From NCBI RefSeq assembly GCF_001412595.2, contig NZ_CP012640.2, positions 4,960,001 to 5,024,000 on the forward strand: DNA of 64,000 nucleotides, written 5' to 3'. Every line of letters starts with the position of its first letter. Position 1 is the stretch's first letter. Of this stretch, positions 54,760 to 63,052 are shown in pieces. Made by a program: the position numbers and the translations under genes. The notes under the pieces are model-generated. The model made no database searches, was not told where the DNA came from, and saw only the letters and a program-made list of their open reading frames with translations. This DNA is from Massilia sp. WG5. GTDB lineage: Bacteria > Pseudomonadota > Gammaproteobacteria > Burkholderiales > Burkholderiaceae_D.

Positions 54760-54765
54760 CCAGAC

Positions 54766-55971
54766 TTAACCCAGTGTGTCTGAAGAGCCAGGTTTGATAG
54801 GCGCCAACGGATTCGATAGGGGTCCGGCGCTGGCGAGCAATCCGTCCAGGACGTTAGCCTTCGGCCGGCTTGCTTTCCATGCTTCGACACCTACGTTGCC
54901 GAGGACTTCACGAATGTCGGCCTCAGGCGCGGTTTTAACACCGTTGTGAAGCAGCTTATCGAGGTCGCCTTCAAGCCGGGCATGCCAGCGTTTGAACTCA
55001 GCAGCCCGCGCACCTCCATCGCTATTCCAACGGTCTGCGAAGTTCTCGAGCGGCAGCATAGGGTTAGGTATCAGATACTTGCTGCCATCGTGACCAATAT
55101 ACTTAGGCATCATCTCGACAAGCTTGAGCACCACTTCAAGCGGCGAGCGGAAGCCTGCTCGCTGTGTGCGGATGAGCTCCCCATAGGCGCGCGTGACTAG
55201 GGTGACGACAATTATCGAGATAGGTTGGGCTGCTTTGCGCTTTTCGTCGGCGAACCAGTACATATTGTCCCGGTGGAGCTTCATCAGCTGGACTGTACGG
55301 CGCAGGATATCGTCGAGGCCAATAGGTTCATCAGGTAGAGGCTCAACGTTTGAACGTGCGACTACGCCTTCGCTCTTTTGAAGCGGCATCGCGAAGATAA
55401 AGCGCTGCTCAGCATGCTTGCAAAACCACTCGGCAAATTCGCCGGGGTTTGTAGGTGCCCAGCGGGTTTCAGGGTCGCGAACTCGCAAGGTGCCGCCAGC
55501 GTAGCTGATGCCTCGAACCGCAGGAGTCACGTCGAAGTAGAACGGCTTCCCAGGGTAGCCTAGACGCCAACAGCGGCGCTTTTCTTCACGCTTGCCCGTG
55601 ACCTCTTCGTTGCCGTCGAGCGCTTCGCCAAACTTGTGAAACATCGTTTCTGGGGGCAGGGCGTTGTACCCGGGCCCAGCCAGCTCGACAAAGATGTCGA
55701 TATCAAATTTGACTGGGTAGCGCGGGCTGATGGTGGTCTGCGTGCGCATGGACCCTTGTGCCGAGACGATGACGTCATGGCGCGGCAAGCTCAGCTTTTC
55801 AGCAATAGAGTCACCAAGGACTTCGTACTCCTCTTCTGCGTCAGCCCTATCTTTTGCATTAAGTTCGAGTCGTCGCAACAGTGAGCTGATGAGCAGCTCC
55901 CATTGTTGCTCTTCTTGGCGTGTAATGAGCGAATCGACGATTCGCTTCGACAAAGTTAGCGATGTAGTCAT
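54766..55971 (-). CDS. CBASS CD-NTase (cyclic oligonucleotide synthase)
   Basis: A 401-residue nucleotidyltransferase that on phage infection would make a cyclic di- or trinucleotide. The GS motif (AQGSMRTQTT, Gly73-Ser74), the metal-binding DID (FDIDIFVEL, Asp90 and Asp92) and a third Asp (FYFDVTP, Asp147) are intact. It ends PGSSDTLG: the C-terminal Gly is what Cap2 needs to form a thioester. The product is not predictable from sequence alone; SAVED effectors usually respond to cyclic trinucleotides or CD-NTase clade D and G products. It lies 8 bases after the effector gene and 6 bases before cap2, so it is the second gene of a four-gene operon. Confidence 0.93.
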   Translation of the reverse strand: MTTSLTLSKRIVDSLITRQEEQQWELLISSLLRRLELNAKDRADAEEEYEVLGDSIAEKLSLPRHDVIVSAQGSMRTQTTISPRYPVKFDIDIFVELAGPGYNALPPETMFHKFGEALDGNEEVTGKREEKRRCWRLGYPGKPFYFDVTPAVRGISYAGGTLRVRDPETRWAPTNPGEFAEWFCKHAEQRFIFAMPLQKSEGVVARSNVEPLPDEPIGLDDILRRTVQLMKLHRDNMYWFADEKRKAAQPISIIVVTLVTRAYGELIRTQRAGFRSPLEVVLKLVEMMPKYIGHDGSKYLIPNPMLPLENFADRWNSDGGARAAEFKRWHARLEGDLDKLLHNGVKTAPEADIREVLGNVGVEAWKASRPKANVLDGLLASAGPLSNPLAPIKPGSSDTLG

Positions 55972-55979
55972 GATAGCTT

Positions 55980-57611
55980 TCAGGTTTGCAGGGACACCGA
56001 CAGGTCTTGGCCTACCGTACGGACTGTTTGCGACGAAATTTCGATAGTTGGGGCAAAGGGGCCGTTACCTGGCAGAGCCTCATAGCAAACGAACGTCGCA
56101 TGATGACGGGCCTGCATCTTCTGGCCAACAAGTACTACTGCAGCGGCTGGCGCACCAACGTAGAGATGGACTTTCTTGATATTCCAAACGTCCTGGACGC
56201 ACCGTAACGCCTGGTCTACAGCGGCGCCGAACAACGTCAAATCTGAAGGGTGACGGATAGTCGAGTGGCCAAAGTTCTCGACCGAGATTTCGATAGTAGG
56301 CAGTATCAAGTTGCCGTTCTCTGCTGAGACGGGCGCGAGCCTAGCTGCTGCGACAGGGAAAGTAAGCGACACGATGAGGTTCGCTTCGTCTTCGCTACCG
56401 GTATGGCCCTTCAACGTCTTGACCTCGAACTTTTCCTGGGTCGGCACTACGGCATCCGTTGGCCATGCCCATCGTGTGCCGCTCGGCTCGCTCATCTTGT
56501 TCCGGTGGGGCTGGAATACGTAGGTGCCAGCCATGTCGCCGAGGAGTCGGCCCGCGAGCAGCATTACGGACGTGCCATGAAATGGGAACACAGCCAGACG
56601 AGGACGCGGAACCCCGCCAGTGCGCACTCCGTTGAGCTTGGCTTGCAGATTAGGGACATCGAATTTCAATGTCGCGAAGACTGCGCTCCAGTAGCTCAGC
56701 TTGTGTGGTGCATGATGCTGGCGCCCGAATTCGAAGTATGACTCGGGGTTCTTGCTTGACCGGCGCAAGCCACTCGCCCAGAGAGCCTCATCCATATCAC
56801 GGTCGCTGATGTGCGCGACCTGACCAGTCACATTACCCAAGAAGTAGACAACGTCGACCTCCGGGTAACGGAGGGTTCCCAGCAGGCGCTTGACCTCACG
56901 GATGGACTCTGTGCGCATTTGGCGCAATTGCTCAACGGTGTATTTTTTCGGGTCAACTTTATCGATAAGGCGATGGCACTCATCGCACAAGAGAAGGAAA
57001 TTCGACGGGTCATTGACGAGTCGCGGGGACTCTAAGAGGTCGCCACGAGGTCCATCAGCAGAGGCGGCAACGATGTGAGCAAAATAGCTGAAAGTGCCTT
57101 TCCCGCCAGTCGCTGCATGCTGACCAAGGTCTGTTCCGCAACCTGGAAATTGGCAGTGGTATGCAGCAAGGTACGCGACTTCCCTCTTTACATCAGAAGA
57201 GACATGCCCTAGACGGCCAGTGACCTGGTCGGCGGTTTTTGCCCAGCTAGCGATGAGCGCCTTTTTTACTAGAGCAGGGGCCGCAGTAGACAGGTCGACG
57301 AATTGCGGCTCAGCTAACGTAGTCGAGTCCCAGAAGACGCGTCTCGTACGGACGTTTGAACTTACGGCATTAATGCATTCTTCATCAAACTCGCCGGCGG
57401 CGACTGCACTCCACGAGGACGTGGCTGCAGCCCTTGCAAACATCGCCACCTTGAACTTGTTTGCAACAAACAGTATTTCACTACCGCCACTGAGCGTCTT
57501 ACGAAACTCGGCGGCCAGCTCATCATCAGATATCGACGGGATAACTATATGTGCCGAAATCCCGGCGGTAGATGGCGTTGTCGCCACCAAAGCAATTTGC
57601 AAAGTTTCCAT
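55980..57611 (-). CDS. CBASS effector: HNH-SAVED nuclease with an extra N-terminal domain (Cap5-like)
   Basis: A 543-residue protein from the ATG at 57611 (METLQIALVATTPS), which has a ribosome site (GAGGA). Residues about 145-250 form an HNH nuclease: CQFPGC, YFAHIVAASADGPRGD, LLLCDECHRLID. Residues about 280-543 form a SAVED domain that binds the cyclic nucleotide (VFPFHGTSVMLLAGRLLGD; KVHLYVGAPAAAVVLVGQKM). In Cap5, ligand binding drives tetramer formation and DNA cleavage, killing the infected cell. Ordinary Cap5 is about 380-400 residues and starts close to the HNH part; here about 145 additional residues precede it, with no domain I recognise. First gene of the operon. Confidence 0.9.
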   Translation of the reverse strand: METLQIALVATTPSTAGISAHIVIPSISDDELAAEFRKTLSGGSEILFVANKFKVAMFARAAATSSWSAVAAGEFDEECINAVSSNVRTRRVFWDSTTLAEPQFVDLSTAAPALVKKALIASWAKTADQVTGRLGHVSSDVKREVAYLAAYHCQFPGCGTDLGQHAATGGKGTFSYFAHIVAASADGPRGDLLESPRLVNDPSNFLLLCDECHRLIDKVDPKKYTVEQLRQMRTESIREVKRLLGTLRYPEVDVVYFLGNVTGQVAHISDRDMDEALWASGLRRSSKNPESYFEFGRQHHAPHKLSYWSAVFATLKFDVPNLQAKLNGVRTGGVPRPRLAVFPFHGTSVMLLAGRLLGDMAGTYVFQPHRNKMSEPSGTRWAWPTDAVVPTQEKFEVKTLKGHTGSEDEANLIVSLTFPVAAARLAPVSAENGNLILPTIEISVENFGHSTIRHPSDLTLFGAAVDQALRCVQDVWNIKKVHLYVGAPAAAVVLVGQKMQARHHATFVCYEALPGNGPFAPTIEISSQTVRTVGQDLSVSLQT

Positions 57612-57754
57612 CGTTAGTCCTCGCCCCCTTATCAAATAAGCAGCGTCGTGACACATCCTTGTAAGACAATATCCTACAGCAATTCGAGTTTCCAGACAGC
57701 ATGGGTGTCGACTTTTTCCTAGATGCAAGAAAAATAAGGTTCATGTATGGCCAG

Positions 57755-57769
57755 GCCAGCTCAGCTGGC
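57755..57769. promoter_or_regulatory. 15-bp palindrome upstream of the CBASS operon
   Basis: GCCAGCTCAGCTGGC, perfect apart from the central base, 144 bases before the effector start codon. It might be an operator or a hairpin; there is no regulator gene beside it, so the role is a guess. Confidence 0.35.
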
Positions 57770-57819
57770 TTATTCCGCGCTGACTACGGCGAGATTGCGA
57801 ACGCTGTGGAACGAAGCAG

Positions 57820-58015
57820 CGACGCACGCTTAAGCAAGGGGTTGGGCTGGCGTACCACGGTATATCGGCCGTTTCGAAGGCCGATGCGGTGCAGCCAGAC
57901 ATCGCAATGATGGACATTCGGCCGCCTGGGATTGATGGCTATGAGGCTGCACACAGGATTTTGGCGAAATCTCCTAGGGGGCGCCATCCGGTATTGATTG
58001 CGCTGGCAGGTGCTC
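57820..58015 (+). pseudogene. Decayed receiver-domain fragment of a third hybrid kinase
   Basis: One plus-strand frame reads QGVGLAYHGISAVSKADAVQ, PDIAMMDIRPPGIDGYEAAH and HPVLIALAG, matching the receiver domains of both hybrid kinases in the window (NQDVDVAHDGLSAV; DIGLPGIDGYEAARRIL; VIALTGW). It resembles each equally, so it derives from a third relative. It ends abruptly near 58015, inside the 3' end of the antisense CD-NTase gene. No start or kinase part remains. Confidence 0.85.
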
Positions 58016-59038
58016 TGCGTCGAGGTCTATGAAATCCTTGTCAAAGTGGCCGCCTAGGATAGCTAGGCAGTCCTCAAGTTTTGTTTTGTTGTATGCATCT
58101 TTCAGCCCTTGGTGGAGTTCGCTTAGCATCGTATGAAAGTGAAGCATCTGCGCTTTCGTCAGACGCCCCATGACGTCCACCTTGGGCTCTACTGGTAGCT
58201 TCACCTGAAGGCGCTTGTGCCAACCTTCGGCTGTTTTCACAGTAGTGAAGCGGTCGAGCATCGCCCCTGTCCAGTTACGTAAGGCAAGCAGGTCACACGG
58301 CGCACCACTAAGCACATTATGGTAGGGCTCGAACCATCGATAAGCAGCGACCGTCAAAGCTATGCTCAAAGGCGCCCCAGTCGCAAACTTCAAGTCTCGC
58401 CATCGTTTGATATAACGTATGCAACGTCGATACTGACGAAGCTCAGCGCCGCTAAACCGCTTACACAAGGCCTTCGTCAGACCCTGAGGGTTAGACGTTT
58501 CCCAGAATCTGTACTCAACGGCTGAATGCTCCTTCCCTTTGGCGATGTCGAGCAGACCATCAGTTCGTTTGACATATACCGCTAGGTCGACGTGGTACTG
58601 AGGCTCGTTGCGAAGGGAATAGTGAACTGTAACGCACGCTCTCCGGATGCTGACCTTTCGTGCATTTTGCTTTAAGGCGTTTCGTACTGCAGTCTTTAAA
58701 GCAAGCGGGTCGCTGTATTGAGAGCGAGTGCAATCAAAAATAAGTCCGACATCAATATCATAATCGCCATCGGGCGGAATGGTGCCGGTATGCATGGCAT
58801 AGCTGCCTTGCTGGAAGGTTTCGAATGAAGGGACGTCTGTGCCCAAATTCTTGCGCAACGCTTCTAGCACGACGTCCCGCTTCTCCCTTAAATTCGCCTT
58901 CTCATCGTCTTCGCTAAGGCGAACGCGGTCATGGAATGCTTCAAATCGAGTCTGCAGAGCAGGCAGCTTGGCGCGCCGGCCGTCAATGAGCCAAGCAGCG
59001 CTGAGCGCGAGCACTGCCGCTTGAATGAGTTCTTCCAC
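57974..59038 (-). CDS. Second CD-NTase-like nucleotidyltransferase
   Basis: A 354-residue protein from the GTG at 59038; there is no good ribosome site and no other likely start. It has the DncV-like layout: GS motif QQGSYAMHTGTIPP (Gly78-Ser79), DYDIDVGLIF (Asp94, Asp96) and a third Asp in YHVDLAVYV (Asp151), followed by a helical C-terminal domain. It is only distantly related to the CBASS CD-NTase at 54766. No effector, Cap2 or HORMA gene is adjacent; its upstream neighbour is the unrecognised 210-residue gene. The last 13 or so residues are antisense to the receiver remnant, so the original C-terminus was probably lost at a recombination joint. Confidence 0.85.
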   Translation of the reverse strand: MEELIQAAVLALSAAWLIDGRRAKLPALQTRFEAFHDRVRLSEDDEKANLREKRDVVLEALRKNLGTDVPSFETFQQGSYAMHTGTIPPDGDYDIDVGLIFDCTRSQYSDPLALKTAVRNALKQNARKVSIRRACVTVHYSLRNEPQYHVDLAVYVKRTDGLLDIAKGKEHSAVEYRFWETSNPQGLTKALCKRFSGAELRQYRRCIRYIKRWRDLKFATGAPLSIALTVAAYRWFEPYHNVLSGAPCDLLALRNWTGAMLDRFTTVKTAEGWHKRLQVKLPVEPKVDVMGRLTKAQMLHFHTMLSELHQGLKDAYNKTKLEDCLAILGGHFDKDFIDLDAEHLPAQSIPDGAP

Positions 59039-59158
59039 GCTACGCTAAGCCCGACGTATTTCTGAGTGCTCTGGTTAGAACCTTGTAGCAATAATTGTGT
59101 TGGACCAGATGAGTAATAGTACGCTGGCAAATAACATAAGTCGACGGAATATGGAATT

Positions 59159-59791
59159 TCATTTTGGAAGTCCGAGTTCGCTCAAGGCAATTCGGTGCAT
59201 CGGAGGGGTGTTAAATAATCCCAGATAATAGATTCCATCGGAGGTAAGTAAATTATTTCGGTCTTGAGCAATAGCCGGGTTGCGGCTTTTAATTATTTCT
59301 ATTGTTCTTTTATTGCGCTCGACCAGCGCAGCCTGAACGATGTCCGTTTCCCAATCATCATCTGAAATATCTTCGTCAAATGGACCAGCGTCCCCGGGTT
59401 GGAGTAGCTCCTGCACAATTTCATTCAAGTTTGCATATTGATATATTTTTGCTAGGGTTTCACGCGAGCGATTTAGTGGCTCGTTGGTTACTCGTCTCAG
59501 AGCTTTCGCATATGTATAGAACCAATCTTTACTCACTGGACGGAAGCGTCCAAGAATTCTTGTCGCAATGTGCTCGAGCCGAATTTTCTCTACAGATAGA
59601 GAAACATTCTTAGCATCCGCCGATATGGAGGATGGAGCGACCGTAGTGATGGTAGGGGAGGGCGATGAGGTTGACGAAGCAGAAGTACCTGCGACGTGGC
59701 TTGGCATTAGCGGAGACGTCGGGGTATCGAGACCGGGTTTAGTATCGCGGTCGATTGACTTCTTAGGCAACTTCAGCTGTGGGCGTGACAT
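59159..59791 (-). CDS. Unknown protein upstream of the second CD-NTase
   Basis: A 210-residue soluble protein I do not recognise. Residues 1-75 are Ser, Thr and Pro-rich and probably disordered. Residues about 76-130 are helical and basic (ILGRFRPVSKDWFYTYAKAL), an acidic patch follows (DEDISDDDWETD), and the C-terminal part has IKSRNPAIAQDRNNLLTSDG and a hydrophobic IYYLGLFNTPPMHRIAL. No membrane segment, nuclease or ligand-binding motif is visible. It lies 120 bases upstream of the CD-NTase on the same strand and is divergent from zorA, so it could be an effector, adaptor or regulator of the CD-NTase. Confidence 0.7.
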   Translation of the reverse strand: MSRPQLKLPKKSIDRDTKPGLDTPTSPLMPSHVAGTSASSTSSPSPTITTVAPSSISADAKNVSLSVEKIRLEHIATRILGRFRPVSKDWFYTYAKALRRVTNEPLNRSRETLAKIYQYANLNEIVQELLQPGDAGPFDEDISDDDWETDIVQAALVERNKRTIEIIKSRNPAIAQDRNNLLTSDGIYYLGLFNTPPMHRIALSELGLPK

Positions 59792-60342
59792 GGCGAACCT
59801 CCAAAAGTAGGGAAGATTCGTCCGGTTTCGACAGCTAATTTCTCGGGTTCAGTTGCGAGAATTCGGTTGGGACGTAGAGCGCAAGAACGGATTTTTATTG
59901 ACTTGTTTACCAGACCGATGGAATCGGTTGAACGGGAGGCGGCCGCCAAATTCTAGCGCTGGGAAGATTCTATCTTAGACGAAAATACAGAGCAAGGCGA
60001 GTCGGGGATGGAACAACCCATGTGTCATCGGTGACAGCTCCGCTTCGATTTTTGGTGACGCCACTGTGCTGTTGGGTGACGTCCGCCGTAAGTGCGTCAT
60101 CGCCGACTCCTTGCCGCCTCAAGACGACTAATGCCAGTTTATACGTAAACACGTCATACCTCGCTGTGAACGTGTGCTACTAGGACGTCCATAGCACTGT
60201 TGTGTCGGGTACATCTCATGTAGGCATAAGTGTCAATTTGGCATAAGATGTTGAACTGTGCGCAATAAAATTACTTCAGGCCGTGTTCAATGGCGGTTGC
60301 GTCACTTTTGTCTAACAGTTGAGTTACAAGCAAGGAGAGAAC
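59792..60342. promoter_or_regulatory. Divergent region between the 210-residue gene and zorA, with short repeats
   Basis: About 550 bases without a supported gene. GGTGAC occurs at 60030, 60054 and 60075, the first within the palindrome TGTCA-TCGG-TGACA (60023-60036). GGCATAAG occurs at 60223 and 60240. An AT-rich stretch precedes zorA. The sites may bind a regulator, but none is evident here. Confidence 0.5.
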
Positions 60343-62346
60343 GTGAACTCTATCAGCGCAGCTCTTGCGCATATCAATCCCTCGCTCGCTGCAGTGCACG
60401 GGTTCCCGTTATATATCTTCTTGATTGTGGTGTTCCTGACGTTGCTGTTCATCCTTGGCTACCTCGTCATGGGTATCAAGGTCTGGACGCAAATTCGCTC
60501 GGTTCTGCATGCGACGCAAGCTCTCCACAAAGCAAATCCTTCTCCTGACCCGAAGGCAGTCGGCAAGGCGTTCCGTTGGGAGCCCTTTAAGCACCTTTGG
60601 GCTGAGTATGATGACACCCTCCATGAGCTGCGCAAAGCCGGGTCTGGAGAGAATGCGCTTATAGAGGTCCGGGCTACGGTGCCGGCCGACTCGATTTTTA
60701 CCCGCGACGTACTTGTCGACAGTCGGCTCTTTGACGAGTTCACCAGGCACTTACCGGGCGTCCTTACCGGACTTGGCATTATCGGTACTTTTGCTGGCCT
60801 TCTAGACGGTTTGCAGCAGTTCAGACCTACGCCTATCGAGGAGGCGGTGAAAGGGCTGGGGCCGCTGCTTATGGGCGTGCAGCACGCATTTGTCGCCTCG
60901 GGTACCGCTATTGCCTGCGCAATGCTCGTCGTCTTTGTAAGCCGACTGACACTCGCGTATTTCTATCGCTTGGTTGAGAAGCTTACGCACACCATCGACA
61001 GCATGTACTCGACTGGAGCAGGGGAGGAGTATCTCTCTCGCCTGGTCAAGTCTTCCGAGCAAAGTGCGGCAAGTACCGCTCAGTTGAAGGATGCGCTGGT
61101 AGAGGACTTCCGCTTGATGATGACAAACCTCGTCGAGCGGCAAATCCAAGCCCAGGAGGCTACTACGGTCGCCCTTGGTAATCACATTGGCGAAGCCATC
61201 TCTACCGCAATCGCAGAGCCGATGAAGCGTGTTTCGGAAGCGATGGAAACCACCTCCCGCGGTAACGGCGAACAGGTCAATTCCATGCTGGAGGCACTCT
61301 TGACGGGCTTCATGGCCAAGCTCGAGGACACTTTTGGCGGTCAGATGCGCGGCATCAACGAACAAATGCAGCGCTCGATGGACTCGATGACAGCCGTCCA
61401 GGCGTCCCTGCAGTCTCTGCTTTCCGATATCAAGCAAACTAACGAACAGGCGGCCACTCAGATGAGCGGCACGCTGGAAGACGCCATGCGCAAGGCAGCT
61501 GACAATCAACAGCTGATGACCGACCAAATGCGCGAGTTCGTGCAAGAGTTCAGGCGCCTCGTGACAGAGGAGCAGGCCAAATCCAAACAACTGATGGATG
61601 AGGCAGTAATGAAAGTGCTGTCGGAAGTAGCTGCTGCGATGGACAATATGGAGGGTGTCCGAAAGACTGCGGCGGCAGAGGAGGCTGGGCGCAGTGAACG
61701 CCTAGCCAGCCAGACAGACCACTTAGTAGGCGGTCTTGCATCTCAAGTTGAAGCACTTCTTGGCACGGTCTCTGAGCAGGTGACTAAGACGCAGAGGAAC
61801 ATTGATGTTCTCAGTGATGTTTCGCTTCGTGCTATCGACGGTATGAACAATGGCGCGCTAACTATGGGCGCAGCCGCTCAAAAGTTCGAAACCGCCGGTA
61901 CGTCGGTAACGAACGTATTGGACCGTTCTACCAACATCGCCGAGTCGTTAGGTTCGGTAGCCCAAACACTACAGGTTGCCTCGACCGCCGTTCAGCGTGG
62001 TTTTGAGCAATATGACTCGACGAGGCGAACTGTCGATACACAAGTTGCTGCCCTGATGGGCCTCATCGAGTCCGTGAAAAAGGAAGCAGGCGTTTCTCAG
62101 CAGCTAGTTGAAAGTATCAAAACCAGTGCGGAAGCGATGCGCCGTTCAGAAGAGGAAGCCCGAGCGCACTTGGACCAGGTCAATCAAGCTCTTGTCAAAG
62201 CGTTCAGTGATTTTGGTAACTCGCTGGTTAGCCAAGTGAAGTCGACCATCGCCGAAACCGACCGTCACCTGGCACAAGGAACCGGACACCTGAACGGTGT
62301 CGTGCAGGAGCTTGCCAACGCAGTTCAGAGAATGAAGAGAGCGTGA
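60343..62346 (+). CDS. zorA: ZorA, MotA-like motor protein of the Zorya defence system
   Basis: A 667-residue membrane protein from the GTG at 60343, which has AGGAG six bases before it. Helix 1 is at about 20-45 (LYIFLIVVFLTLLFILGYLV). Helices 2 and 3 carry the MotA/TolQ/ExbB core (PGVLTGLGIIGTFAGLLDGL near 135-155; HAFVASGTAIACAMLVVFVS near 180-205). The rest, to residue 667, is a long helical, Gln- and Ala-rich tail, which in Zorya extends into the cytoplasm and is needed for phage defence. ZorA5-ZorB2 is a proton-driven motor. Followed one base later by zorB. Confidence 0.93.
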   Translation: MNSISAALAHINPSLAAVHGFPLYIFLIVVFLTLLFILGYLVMGIKVWTQIRSVLHATQALHKANPSPDPKAVGKAFRWEPFKHLWAEYDDTLHELRKAGSGENALIEVRATVPADSIFTRDVLVDSRLFDEFTRHLPGVLTGLGIIGTFAGLLDGLQQFRPTPIEEAVKGLGPLLMGVQHAFVASGTAIACAMLVVFVSRLTLAYFYRLVEKLTHTIDSMYSTGAGEEYLSRLVKSSEQSAASTAQLKDALVEDFRLMMTNLVERQIQAQEATTVALGNHIGEAISTAIAEPMKRVSEAMETTSRGNGEQVNSMLEALLTGFMAKLEDTFGGQMRGINEQMQRSMDSMTAVQASLQSLLSDIKQTNEQAATQMSGTLEDAMRKAADNQQLMTDQMREFVQEFRRLVTEEQAKSKQLMDEAVMKVLSEVAAAMDNMEGVRKTAAAEEAGRSERLASQTDHLVGGLASQVEALLGTVSEQVTKTQRNIDVLSDVSLRAIDGMNNGALTMGAAAQKFETAGTSVTNVLDRSTNIAESLGSVAQTLQVASTAVQRGFEQYDSTRRTVDTQVAALMGLIESVKKEAGVSQQLVESIKTSAEAMRRSEEEARAHLDQVNQALVKAFSDFGNSLVSQVKSTIAETDRHLAQGTGHLNGVVQELANAVQRMKRA

Positions 62347-62347
62347 A

Positions 62348-63052
62348 ATGCTAGCCCGAGTTTTGCTCAGAAGGTCGGGAAAGCATGAGGGAGAGAGCCC
62401 ATTTTGGATTTCGTTCTCCGACCTTATGTCTGCGCTGATGGTCTTGTTCCTTGTCGTGATGGCGGTAACTCTTGTTGCCGTCACACAGAGCATTGATGCA
62501 TCTACGAAGGCGAACATTGAGCGCACAGCAGCAATCAGCAAAATCATGGCGATGATTGCTAATGACCCTAAGAGTGCGGGCGTTGGCGTTGACCAGCAAA
62601 ACTACCGAATCGACCTCGGTAAGCAGGTTCGCTTCGACAGTGGCAGCTATACGATTAACCCTGAAGCTGGGCAGTTCCTTCGTAACTACATTCCCACGCT
62701 CTTGAAAGCGAAGGACACCCCAGAAGGGCAGCGGTGGATTAAGAGCATTGTCGTCGAAGGTTTTACGGACGAGGACGGTACCTACCTCTACAACCTTCAG
62801 CTTAGCCTGGACCGTAGCCGCGGAGTCGTTTGCTCTCTCTTCCAGAACACAGCTGGCGGCACGGCCCTCTCAGCAGAACAGCTCCGTAAGGTACAAGAGC
62901 TTTTCCTAGTCGGCGGCTATTCGTTCAACTCCATCAAGAAGGACAAAGCCGAGAGCCGCCGCGTCGAGTTCAAAGTTGATTTCTGGGGTATCGGAGAGAA
63001 GCCCCCATCTGCTCAGAGTGTCCTTATCACTAAGGGATTTGGGACATGCTAG
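62348..63052 (+). CDS. zorB: ZorB, MotB/OmpA-like stator protein of Zorya
   Basis: A 234-residue protein with one N-terminal membrane helix that carries the proton-binding Asp25 in FWISFSDLMSALMVLFLVVM, then a periplasmic OmpA/MotB peptidoglycan-binding domain (VRFDSGSYTINPEAGQFL; IVVEGFTDEDGTYLYNLQLS; DRSRGVV). It forms the rotor-stator unit with ZorA and anchors it to the cell wall. The ATG follows the zorA stop by one base with no separate ribosome site, so translation is coupled. It overlaps the next gene by seven bases. Confidence 0.93.
   Translation: MLARVLLRRSGKHEGESPFWISFSDLMSALMVLFLVVMAVTLVAVTQSIDASTKANIERTAAISKIMAMIANDPKSAGVGVDQQNYRIDLGKQVRFDSGSYTINPEAGQFLRNYIPTLLKAKDTPEGQRWIKSIVVEGFTDEDGTYLYNLQLSLDRSRGVVCSLFQNTAGGTALSAEQLRKVQELFLVGGYSFNSIKKDKAESRRVEFKVDFWGIGEKPPSAQSVLITKGFGTC

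Noticed and set aside
57612..57728. Upstream extension of the HNH-SAVED frame by 39 codons
   Set aside because: The extra residues lack support, and the ATG at 57611 has its own ribosome site.
60802..61590. 262-codon minus-strand frame
   Set aside because: Antisense shadow of zorA, with a repetitive His- and Leu-rich translation.
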